The notes under the pieces: generated by a model
Told to the model about the DNA's origin: nothing
Database searches by the model: none
What the model saw: the letters and a program-made list of their open reading frames with translations, nothing else
Assembly: GCA_959606905.1 (NCBI GenBank)
Contig: CAUHML010000148.1
Coordinates: 1-8,009 of the forward strand
Source: an uncultured Bacteroides sp.
Lineage (GTDB): Bacteria > Bacteroidota > Bacteroidia > Bacteroidales > Bacteroidaceae
DNA length: 8,009 bases
Direction of reading: 5' to 3'
Shown: positions 1-6,713 of the stretch, one piece after another
Layout of the letters: each line of letters starts with the position of its first letter
Numbering within the stretch: the first letter of the stretch is position 1
Program-made: the position numbers and the translations under genes

Positions 1-2
1 TA

Positions 3-260
3 ATGGGATGTTGCTAGGAGTAAAGCAGAAATGTGGAAAATGTTCTGTAACATGGGCTGCTCTTCATTGAACTCTGTGAAGTTACATTTTGTTTGTATTG
101 ATGATAAAGTGTAATCCCTATACCGTCCTTCTGAGCTTTTGATCTGATGGTATCTTGTCAAGTATCCTTGGATGAGTAAAGGTTGTTTATCTTTCTCATC
201 TCTGAAAGAAAAGGTATAGGAGTAGAGTTGTCCGATGCAGCATATTATGCTAATTGATTG
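3..260 (-). CDS. Unrecognised open frame leaving the left edge (partial or remnant)
   Basis: Eighty-six codons are open on the minus strand, from just after a TGA at 261-263 to the window edge. The peptide looks protein-like, with a charged stretch (FRDEKDKQ) and a tyrosine-rich stretch (YLTRYHQIKSSEGRYRDY), but I recognise no family. There is no ATG near its upstream end. The first ATG is at 51-53 and would start a product beginning MLQNIFHISALLLATSH, while a TTG lies at 159-161. It could be the 5' end of a gene continuing to the left, a remnant that has lost its start, or chance. An open run this long is uncommon but not decisive in AT-rich DNA. It would be transcribed in the same direction as the DUF262 operon, but a strong stem-loop and about 600 bp separate them. 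Confidence 0.3.
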
Positions 261-400
261 TCATTAGTTTACATCAAAAGATAGAAGCCTCTAAAATTTA
301 CTTGTTTTTCGCAACAAATTGATGATTTAATGATTTTTTTCATCCTCTTTCTCCAAACAGAGAGAAAAAAGGCAAAACCGTCTTTTCGGCTCCCGACTTT
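245..400 (+). repeat. Diverged dispersed repeat, left copy
   Basis: This segment aligns over about 140 bp, in the same orientation, with the segment starting near 4908. Shared landmarks in the same order are ATGCT..CTGATT, a TAGTTT block, AAAAG.T.GAA, TTACTTGTTTTT followed by CGC, GAT..TTTAATG, ACAGAG.GA.AAA and GG.AAAA. The copies differ at many positions, so this is an old or fast-diverging family. Similarity fades after about position 400. It resembles intergenic repeats that I associate with Porphyromonas genomes, but I cannot name the family. Confidence 0.6.
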
Positions 401-819
401 TTGTTGGATCTTCGATCAGAGGGTGAGTACAAGGGTCGGCCAGTCAGCCAGTTGTTTCCGGTTTCTCCTTCGGGACATCCTTGGGTTTCCAGGCTACGAT
501 GAAGCTAACAGTTGTGGATTTGATCTAATAACTTTTTGCAAACCAATCGGTGAGTATCTTTTGCATTCGCATCGAGAGCTTGGTTACGGGAAGGTCTGTC
601 TTTTCGGTAAAGAGCTTAAAGCTGCGGTATTGCATAGAAACACCGCTCTGCAGTGCCAACACCTCGTATTTGATTCTCTTGAAGGACCCTAGGCGGTCGC
701 CCCTATGAAGAGAGTTTTATACTTGATTTTTTTTAACCCGATACTCTTGTATGCCGTTGATGTGATTAGTGTTTCCTCTATAGCTCTGCCGTATAAAATA
801 AGCATTCCCTATAGAATTA
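261..819. other. Gene-free stretch left of the DUF262 operon
   Basis: Apart from the repeat copy at its left, I see no gene here. A 120-codon plus-strand frame (330-692) begins inside the repeat, matches no family I know, and has the scattered Ser/Phe/Arg composition of chance translation. A small GC-rich hairpin (GGCG/CGCC) sits near 693-702. The rest is AT-rich, with no promoter I can defend. It ends at the stem-loop terminator of the operon on its right. Confidence 0.5.
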
Positions 820-858
820 GGTAAAGTCGCTCTATAATTGAAGAGAGCGACTTTACTT
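819..858 (-). terminator. Stem-loop terminator of the DUF262 operon
   Basis: A perfect 13-bp stem pairs 821-833 (GTAAAGTCGCTCT) with 844-856 across a 10-base loop, and A819 and G820 extend it by an A-T pair and a wobble. It lies 13 bp beyond the stop codon of the 737-aa gene, where a terminator is expected. On the minus strand the right arm runs into TTTACCTAATTCT rather than a clean U-tract. It may therefore work as a weak intrinsic terminator or protect the 3' end of the mRNA. Confidence 0.7.
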
Positions 859-869
859 ACGATTTAATA

Positions 870-3083
870 CTAACCTTCCTGATATATCCAGTAATCATTA
901 TCCTTTCTATTATCTTTGAAATATTGAATACGGTCAACGATGTCAATGCCTTCTTTGTTTTGTGGAATGATAAATCTGGCACGCTCTTTATTGTCCTTCA
1001 AAGAGTATGATACAAAAGCATTGTTTTCACATCTCAACAGCCCTTTTCTGTAAGAGAGCGCACGGATATCATATCGTTCTACAGAATTTGCTACTGCTTG
1101 TCCTTCAATGAGTGCTTGAAGCATACATTGGTAGGCATTAGATGATTCACGCTTTTCAGAGTGCAATGCCACAAGAGCGTATGGTTGTTCATCATACATA
1201 GTATATTTGCCATAACGCTCGGGGCGGAAGCATGGATACGCGATATAATAATATCGCCAATCGTATTGACTTTTAGTCTTGCATTCTGTTAGATACGCAT
1301 CAATTTTTTCTTGTAAGTAAATGTCGTCTATTTCTATATCAATCTCAAGCAGAGAACGTAATGATTTTTTTGTCTTATTAAAATCTGGATTTTTGCCTGT
1401 CGGATGAAATAATGCATACCAAGCCTTATTGCCAATTTCATCCTGATTCCCAGAACCAAGTTGAATGCACCAATTATTTATCCTTTGGCTATAATCATAC
1501 GTTGCTAACATTGCACAGTCAATAATATCGCGAGAGCATCTATCAAAGACATGGATGAATCGCTGATAAAGATGAGTATTCTCATACCCAACAACATCTG
1601 TACGACCCTGAAGCAGATAGTGATCCTCCAACTGAAAAAGACCAGTAGAATGCTCGGGATGTTCTTTGGTAAACTGGAGCTTTTGACGCTCCTCTTCCAT
1701 CTGAATTACATTGAAATTCAGTCTCACGTCATTATCAATCATTATACTATCTGCAATTTCCCCAGAAAGAATAATATTTTCTACCTGACGAAGATTTGCG
1801 GGCATACGGTTTCCTGCATCACCATTAGGGGTATCGACAACTTCGTTTCTGGAATTTTTGAGCAGATTCACTACCACACGCAAGCGTCGACGGAAATCCA
1901 TTTCTTTTATCTTATCATAGTTCATTAAATAGATAAGAAAGGAGTAGAGCATTATTAACCAATAGGTAGTATTTTTACGCAACGCGGCTCCGGTCAATAC
2001 CCCTTTGAAAATATTGAGATCTGTAATTTGTTGAGATACGACAACTTTTTCGTGTTCATGATAATCTTTTGACAGGTAAGAGTTGAAAAAAATATCAATT
2101 GGGTTAAGTATTAATGAATTAGAACGTTGCGCTTTGTTTTGAATATTGACCATGCAATCAAAGGCTTGTTCAAAAAACACTACATTTTTTGGTTGATTCT
2201 TATAAAGCCTTTCCAGTAAACTGAAATCATCTTCTAAATCAAATTCTGATGAAGAGCGATCTGACTTATAGACAAGAATAAGGGAAATCATATGGAAAAA
2301 GTTTAGAAAACCGCTATCGACGAGATTATACTCATCCCTATAAATCCAAAGTAAATCGGTCCATTCGCGGTCTATCTTAAGGCCAATGCGTTTAGCAGTA
2401 GCTTCATCGTCATTTTCAGAACGCATAACCTTTAAGAGTTCTGCCTTAAAATGTTCAAAGTCAGTGAGTGGTTTTCCACGGGAGTTCATCTTGATGTAAA
2501 TGTCATCGGTTAACTTCATCTCCTCAATATCGCGGAAATAGAAATTAATTTTATCCAATTTGTTCCATAAGTCATTAATATCGGCAAAACGCTTTTGGAT
2601 TTCATCAAGCATTGTGAGCATTCCTCTAACCGTAGGATCGTTGCTCCATTCCATTGGAAACCATCCCTCATTTTTAATTTCATCACTAAGATGTGTTTTC
2701 CATGTAGGTTCGTAGTTAACGAGCTTTATAAGAAAATCTCTCGCGCTATAACGTGTGTTGTATGAAAACCTCGCAAGTCGCTTATCGTTGATGCCCTCTT
2801 TTTTATCTGCATACCAATGAAGTAGCCAAAGAGTAGTTAGTCGTTGCTGTCCATCAAGAGGAATCAGCTGACCATTCTGAATATTACCATAAATGAAATC
2901 GAGGGTTAAACCATTGTTTATTAATCCAGCATGTATTGCTGATAGAAAACGTTCACGAGTCTTTACTGCATGTGCATCAGATCGGCCTTGTGCATAAGCA
3001 CGTTGAATCCGTGGTATAGTGATTCCACTTATTCCGTAAGGATTGTTTTCAGAAATCAGATTCTTCAGTGTCGTAGTTTCCAT
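870..3083 (-). CDS. DUF262 (ParB/Srx-fold) NTPase-type protein without a visible nuclease domain
   Basis: This 737-aa protein is the second gene of the DUF262 operon. The N-terminus carries the family signatures: IPRIQRAYAQGR at about 23-34, LDGQQRLTT at 76-84 (the nucleotide-handling motif of GmrS-like proteins) and a second conserved motif, KMNSRGKPLTDFEHFKAELL, near 200-220. Unlike its partner it shows no DUF1524 HNH signature (no EHIxP/Q, no NxxxSNxxFxxKR). Its C-terminal half has other conserved-looking blocks: EHPEHSTGLFQLEDHYLLQGRTD near 470-495, and near 620 DWRYYYIAYP, a motif I associate with the ends of large DUF262 proteins. The ATG at 3081-3083 lies inside the upstream gene, giving a 35-bp overlap and likely translational coupling; the gene ends with TAG. 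By analogy with GmrSD and SspE it is probably an NTP-dependent sensor or regulator in anti-phage defence. The family assignment is firm; the role is inference. Confidence 0.88.
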   Translation of the reverse strand: METTTLKNLISENNPYGISGITIPRIQRAYAQGRSDAHAVKTRERFLSAIHAGLINNGLTLDFIYGNIQNGQLIPLDGQQRLTTLWLLHWYADKKEGINDKRLARFSYNTRYSARDFLIKLVNYEPTWKTHLSDEIKNEGWFPMEWSNDPTVRGMLTMLDEIQKRFADINDLWNKLDKINFYFRDIEEMKLTDDIYIKMNSRGKPLTDFEHFKAELLKVMRSENDDEATAKRIGLKIDREWTDLLWIYRDEYNLVDSGFLNFFHMISLILVYKSDRSSSEFDLEDDFSLLERLYKNQPKNVVFFEQAFDCMVNIQNKAQRSNSLILNPIDIFFNSYLSKDYHEHEKVVVSQQITDLNIFKGVLTGAALRKNTTYWLIMLYSFLIYLMNYDKIKEMDFRRRLRVVVNLLKNSRNEVVDTPNGDAGNRMPANLRQVENIILSGEIADSIMIDNDVRLNFNVIQMEEERQKLQFTKEHPEHSTGLFQLEDHYLLQGRTDVVGYENTHLYQRFIHVFDRCSRDIIDCAMLATYDYSQRINNWCIQLGSGNQDEIGNKAWYALFHPTGKNPDFNKTKKSLRSLLEIDIEIDDIYLQEKIDAYLTECKTKSQYDWRYYYIAYPCFRPERYGKYTMYDEQPYALVALHSEKRESSNAYQCMLQALIEGQAVANSVERYDIRALSYRKGLLRCENNAFVSYSLKDNKERARFIIPQNKEGIDIVDRIQYFKDNRKDNDYWIYQEG

Positions 3084-4866
3084 TTGTCAAGTTGGGTATA
3101 GTGGTATCGTTATTATCCTGTTTATAGTAAGGTGAAATTTTCTCATTAAGGGCCTCGGCATAATCTCTTCGGTCTGTCTCTCCCCAAAAGAAAAGCGATG
3201 GACCCTCTTGAGTATAGTACTTGAAGAATACGTGTTTTGTACAAATTGGAATGTATCTTCCTTCTTTATCATAATTAATGACACGGTGTCTTTTAACATC
3301 AAAAACGGAGTTGCTAAGAGCCGCGTTTTGAGATACATCTAGCAGTGCCATATTTGCTAATCCATGCGAGTAGCTATTCTCCTTAACGACATCTTCCTTA
3401 GACGTGAATATGATAATTACTTCCTTCTGAATCTCATTAAAGCGTTCACGCACATTCCCTGGATCCTTATCGCTATGAAGTTGTTCAATCAATATCTCCA
3501 TTTTCTCTATAAGTTCATTATTTACCTCAAAAATAGAACTTTCAGAAGATTTCAAAAGTGCAATATGACTTTCTAGCCATGTAAGAATATCTTTATTCTT
3601 TTTAAGGCTTTCGGCATTTTGAGCGTGGATATGCTCCAAACTCCATATAGAATCTTTATGTTTGTCAAATGGGAACCTTCGTTTACCATCGTCCATCAGA
3701 CGTTCTGTTTCCACATTAAACAAAGTCAATACCTTTTGTAGTTTGTCTTTCCTTGTATCGTATGATAAGCTAAGTAACTCTTCTTTATCTTTAATGCTTA
3801 TTGATTCTGAAATCATTTTGTCGAGCTCGCTAAGAAATATATCCTTAGCAAGAGGAGTGTTGCCATCATTTTGCCATACGGTATAAATTTTCCTTAGTGG
3901 AACTCCTATAGTAATCAGATAACCAATTTTATGGTAAAAGTCATGGTTCGTATACCATTCGCGGAGTGTAAGAAACACATGATAGATGCGACTCCATATC
4001 TCAAGAAGCGGATTTTCTGTGGTGGTTTCCGATAGAGACTTTATTTGTCGATCAAAGTAAAAGAATGTACGATACTTTTCACGATCATTCCCTGATTTGT
4101 CTACCATCAGATCAAGGATAAGATCTATACGAGTTGGCATTTGATCTCCATCAATATTGGACAAAAAGCCCCAAAATGATGGATTTTGTAGTTCTTGCTC
4201 AATCATGTCCCACTGGAGTGAGATTTCCTCCTGTCGTCCTGACATCTTGTCTCGCACACTGTCTTTAAGAAACAAGGCTTTGACAAGTTCCGAGCTTGTC
4301 AGTGGAATTTTTCCAATGTTTAGACGCTCAAATAGCTCAATACCATTCTCAGCAGAATCCACTTCGTACCAAATGACGTTTACTGATGATATGAAATATT
4401 CATTGAGTTTGGTCAGGTAAGCTGCCATTTCTCGACGCTCACCCTGTGTCTTTTCTGTAAAATATTGCTCTATATATTCGTATGCAGATGCGATAAAATA
4501 ATAATCTATATTCAGCTCTCTAAGCGAAAGATCAATATTACCAAGAAAGTTTGCTGATTCTTTACGAGTTTCATACTCTAACTTAAAGCTAGGTTCATAT
4601 AGATCTCCCAGTTTTGCTTCCATATACTTGCAGATGAGGTATATGGTTGTAAGACGTTGCTGCCCGTCAATGAGCTCGAACCTCTCATTGCTTTTCTTTA
4701 CAACAATTGGTTGTAAGCAATATGGCTTTCCCGCACTTTCATAAATGTCATCGAGAAGGAGTTTTATTTCCTCCGAGGTCCATCTATAACCCCGTTGATA
4801 ATCGGGGAGGTAGAAAAGGCCCTTGATCTTCCCTACATTTTTTGTATCAAGAATAATGTTTGACAT
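3049..4866 (-). CDS. GmrSD-like DUF262-DUF1524 nuclease
   Basis: This 605-aa protein is the first gene of the operon. The N-terminal DUF262 domain shows LPDYQRGYRW (20-29), IDGQQRLTT (66-74) and, near 180-195, LFERLNIGKIPLTSSELVKALFL, the second family motif. The C-terminal DUF1524 HNH domain shows SLEHIHAQN near 408-418, with the expected catalytic histidine, and NMALLDVSQNAALSNSVFDVKR near 504-526, the family's asparagine-containing second half. Both domains appear complete. This is the layout of single-chain GmrSD type IV restriction enzymes, which cut modified DNA using NTP, and of SspE from phosphorothioate-based defence. No modification (dnd/ssp) genes are visible nearby. The ATG is at 4864-4866, preceded by AT-rich DNA with no Shine-Dalgarno; the best -7-like sequence is a poor TACATTG near 4897-4903. 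The gene ends with TGA inside the next gene. A nuclease is well supported; its target is unknown. Confidence 0.92.
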   Translation of the reverse strand: MSNIILDTKNVGKIKGLFYLPDYQRGYRWTSEEIKLLLDDIYESAGKPYCLQPIVVKKSNERFELIDGQQRLTTIYLICKYMEAKLGDLYEPSFKLEYETRKESANFLGNIDLSLRELNIDYYFIASAYEYIEQYFTEKTQGERREMAAYLTKLNEYFISSVNVIWYEVDSAENGIELFERLNIGKIPLTSSELVKALFLKDSVRDKMSGRQEEISLQWDMIEQELQNPSFWGFLSNIDGDQMPTRIDLILDLMVDKSGNDREKYRTFFYFDRQIKSLSETTTENPLLEIWSRIYHVFLTLREWYTNHDFYHKIGYLITIGVPLRKIYTVWQNDGNTPLAKDIFLSELDKMISESISIKDKEELLSLSYDTRKDKLQKVLTLFNVETERLMDDGKRRFPFDKHKDSIWSLEHIHAQNAESLKKNKDILTWLESHIALLKSSESSIFEVNNELIEKMEILIEQLHSDKDPGNVRERFNEIQKEVIIIFTSKEDVVKENSYSHGLANMALLDVSQNAALSNSVFDVKRHRVINYDKEGRYIPICTKHVFFKYYTQEGPSLFFWGETDRRDYAEALNEKISPYYKQDNNDTTIPNLTNGNYDTEESDF

Positions 4867-4907
4867 ATTGTAGTATCTTAATATAATTTTTTATACAATG
4901 TAATATC

Positions 4908-5050
4908 GTATGCTGACTGATTTTCGCTAGTTTGTATTTAAAAGGTGGAAACTTTACGAAGTTACTTGTTTTTTCGCTAAGAACCGATGTTTTAATGTTT
5001 TTTATCGTTTCTCTTCGAACAGAGGGAGAAAGGGTAAAAACTGCCTTCTA
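4908..5050 (+). repeat. Diverged dispersed repeat, right copy
   Basis: This is the direct-orientation partner of the copy at 245-400; the two together flank the DUF262 operon. The best-matching part runs from TTACTTGTTTTTTCGC near 4960 through GATGTTTTAATG to ACAGAGGGAGAAAGGG near 5035. Its left edge is only about 40 bp from the start codon of the 605-aa gene, so the promoter of that operon must lie in or against the repeat, reading outward from it. Confidence 0.6.
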
Positions 5051-5290
5051 GGGCTTCGATAGATCTTGTTCACAAAGATAGGGTATGTCGGAGTTCGTTT
5101 TGCCCAAAAGGGTAGTAAAATCGAGGATAGATTCACAGGTATTTTCTGGTTCCCATGCGAGTGTTATGTGTTCTATTCGGAGTTGTATTTTGTTCGATCT
5201 TTACACTCGGTTACTCTACGTTTTGCAGCCAAAAGAAAAATGATTGAAGTTATTTCATCATAGTGCAGCCATCTCTTCTCCCTTATTTTG

Positions 5291-5337
5291 ACTTTACTTT
5301 ATTGAACGTATATAGGAATACGGGGATAAAGTAAAGT
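5291..5337. repeat. Inverted repeat with 11-bp perfect arms
   Basis: ACTTTACTTTA (5291-5301) is matched exactly by TAAAGTAAAGT (5327-5337) across 25 bases. It is too AT-rich and wide-looped for a classic terminator, and no gene ends next to it. It could be the terminator of a lost gene, a protein-binding site or the terminus of a small mobile element. The core TAAAGT/ACTTTA also occurs in the stem at 821-856. Confidence 0.5.
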
Positions 5338-5538
5338 TGGTTTTCATTTGAATAGCAAACTAATCTTGAATATATGTTGTAAGGTAATTTTTGTAGAATA
5401 GACATTTAATTCGCTTGGAAAAATGTCGTGTAATGGGGATGATTCGTTTGAAAAAGTGTAGAGCCTTTATACTGCTGTGTCTTCTAGTCTTGCGATTTTG
5501 TCTGCAATATATCATTAAATAGATAAAAAGTAATATTT

Positions 5539-5551
5539 TCATATTATATGA
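5539..5551. promoter_or_regulatory. Small palindrome upstream of the hipB remnant, possible operator
   Basis: TCATAT-T-ATATGA is a perfect 6-bp inverted repeat with one central base, ending 10 bp before the hipB start codon. HipB proteins repress their own operon by binding palindromes near the promoter, so this position suits an old autoregulatory site. The sequence is so AT-rich that chance is a real alternative. Confidence 0.3.
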
Positions 5552-5561
5552 TAAGTTGATT

Positions 5562-5881
5562 ATGACAAAGAATACAATGGGGATTAAGTTGCCTCGAAAA
5601 TTGGAGCAGAAGATGTCGGTTGTGGGAGAGCAGATAAAACTGGCTCGATAGCGGAGGAATTTGAGTGTGGCTCAGATGGCGGAACGGGCACTTGTTCCCC
5701 GTTGACTGTGTTCCGAATAGAGAAAGGCGCACCGACGGTAGCAATCGGAATATACTTGCGAGTGCTGTATGCTCTGCAGCTTGATGATGATATTCTGTGG
5801 CTGGTCAAAGAAGATAAATTGGGAAAAGCTTTGCAGAATTTGAGTTTGAAGACAAGGGAACGTGCTTCGAAGAAAGAGTAA
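5562..5881 (+). pseudogene. hipB: HipB-like XRE antitoxin, inactivated
   Basis: When full-length this encoded an XRE-type antitoxin of about 105 aa that would repress its operon and neutralise HipA. From the ATG at 5562 the frame reads MTKNTMGIKLPRKLEQKMSV and on to EQIKLAR, then stops at TAG (5649-5651). It continues with RRNLSVAQMAERALVPR (the HTH recognition region) to a frameshift at about 5697-5702, beside CCCC. The rest, in a different frame from 5702, reads LTVFRIEKGAPTVAIGIYLR and on to LYALQLDDDILWLVKEDKLGKALQ, and ends RERASKKE at TAA 5879-5881. The order is that of a helix-turn-helix domain plus the usual tail. Two independent lesions make this a pseudogene rather than one sequencing slip. 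The hipA remnant starts 3 bp later. Confidence 0.82.
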
Positions 5882-5884
5882 GCG

Positions 5885-6295
5885 ATGAAGACGCTATATG
5901 TATATGCCGATTTTGATTGGATCGAAGAAACAGAACTCGTTGGTGAGTTAGGCTATGAATCTCTTCGTAGCTCGGATTGCTATTGTTTTACTCTCAATGA
6001 TGGATGTTTTGAAAAAAACACGGAGATTTGTTTTTGAGCGATGATCTGAATAATTATCAGGGACAGCAATATACGCAATCGGAGAAAGATATATTTGGAT
6101 GTTTCTCGGATGCTTTGCCGGATCATTGGGGGGCGAACGTTGTTGCTGCGACGTGAGCAGATTGTAGCGATGGAGGAGAAGCGACCGGTACGAAGACTGT
6201 TTCCTTTCGACTATTTGATAGGTATCGATGACTTTTCCCGAATGGGGGCTTTCTATTGTAGAAATGATTTTCCGTTCGGTACGAAGCTCGGCTAA
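5885..6295 (+). pseudogene. hipA: HipA-like toxin, frameshifted and truncated
   Basis: Only the N-terminal subdomain of a HipA serine/threonine kinase toxin remains, about 130 of the usual 400 or so residues. The ATG at 5885 begins MKTLYVYADFDWIEETELVG and continues to YESLRSSDCYCFTLND. Reading is lost near the A7 run at 6012-6018, and the original frame stops at TGA 6035-6037. The next frame gives LFLSDDLNNYQGQQY, then DIFGCFSDALPDHWG. A second frameshift lies at the G6 run (6128-6133), and the last frame gives RTLLLRREQIVAMEEKRPVR, then FDYLIGIDDFSRMGAF. FSDALPD.WGR and the RMGA region are typical of HipA. The whole kinase domain is missing: the frame ends at TAA 6293-6295, overlapping the stop of the opposing ydeI-like gene. 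It is certainly non-functional as a kinase. Confidence 0.85.
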
Positions 6296-6690
6296 ATCAA
6301 GGAATGCGGTTTTTCTTCCATAAGAGAGCCTTTGGGAACTATTTCGTAGGAATAGGCTTTCTCAAAGGCTTGGTGTCCGGCATCTGTCATAAGTCCTCGG
6401 TCTTCAAGATTGATACAACGTTCTTTGTTTAACTCAGTCCAATGACTTCCTTTGCGATGAGGTGAAAGCCGCTGTGCAAGGCATCCGTCTGGCAATTTCT
6501 TTAGAGTTGAATCAATCCACCTGAAGCACAATGCTTCTTCAACAACTTCAATGTATGGAATACATTCGTATGTGGGCTGTTTAGAGCGTGAAGTTACAAC
6601 CCAACACGATTTCACCCGATTATGGTTGACCTTCAGCCATTCTCTCAACTCGATGCGGTCTGTGAAGTCTAGTAGATTGATAATTTCCAT
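6292..6690 (-). CDS. YdeI/OmpD-associated family protein, truncated at the C-terminus
   Basis: This is a 132-aa product. Family signatures are clear: REWLKVNHNRVKSCWVV (16-32), VVEEALCFRWIDSTLKK (49-65), LAQRLSPHRKGSHWTELNKE (71-90) and GLMTDAG (99-105). Members usually run to about 190-200 aa. Here the match ends near residue 110 and about 20 unrelated-looking residues lead to TAG, so the C-terminal half is missing. The usual Gly in CFGWID is Arg. Some relatives are annotated as bacteriocin-protection proteins, but the biochemical role is unknown. The frame can be extended to a TTG at 6702, but I chose the ATG at 6688-6690 because GGAGG sits 5 bases upstream. The gene lies 23 bp after the GIY-YIG gene, in one operon. 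It is probably a decayed passenger. Confidence 0.75.
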   Translation of the reverse strand: MEIINLLDFTDRIELREWLKVNHNRVKSCWVVTSRSKQPTYECIPYIEVVEEALCFRWIDSTLKKLPDGCLAQRLSPHRKGSHWTELNKERCINLEDRGLMTDAGHQAFEKAYSYEIVPKGSLMEEKPHSLI

Positions 6691-6695
6691 ATTTG

Positions 6696-6700
6696 CCTCC
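6696..6700 (-). promoter_or_regulatory. Shine-Dalgarno GGAGG deciding the ydeI-like start
   Basis: On the minus strand GGAGG is followed by CAAAT and then ATG. A canonical site is unusual beside the other genes here, which lack one, and it favours the ATG at 6690 over the upstream TTG, which it would otherwise overlap. Confidence 0.65.
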
Positions 6701-6713
6701 AACTGATATGTTA

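Larger units (their letters stand above)
4867..5561. other. Gene-free stretch between the DUF262 operon and the hipBA remnant
   Basis: This roughly 700-bp interval must hold the promoter of the DUF262 operon (minus strand) at its left and that of the former hipBA pair (plus strand) at its right. It contains the second repeat copy, a long-armed stem-loop at 5291-5337 and a small palindrome before hipB. The open frames inside it (5066-5263 plus, 5360-5542 minus) are short, match no family I know and lie partly in AT-rich spacer, so I do not call them genes. Confidence 0.5.

Noticed and set aside
330..692. A 120-codon plus-strand open frame
   Set aside because: It begins inside the dispersed repeat, resembles no family I know, and has the composition of chance translation of non-coding DNA.
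5066..5263. A 65-codon plus-strand open frame after the right repeat copy
   Set aside because: It has no recognisable domain and no promoter or ribosome-binding site, and it lies in repeat-flanking spacer.
6691..6702. Upstream TTG start for the ydeI-like gene
   Set aside because: The GGAGG at 6696-6700 lies inside that extension, at the right distance from the ATG at 6690, so the ATG is the better start.
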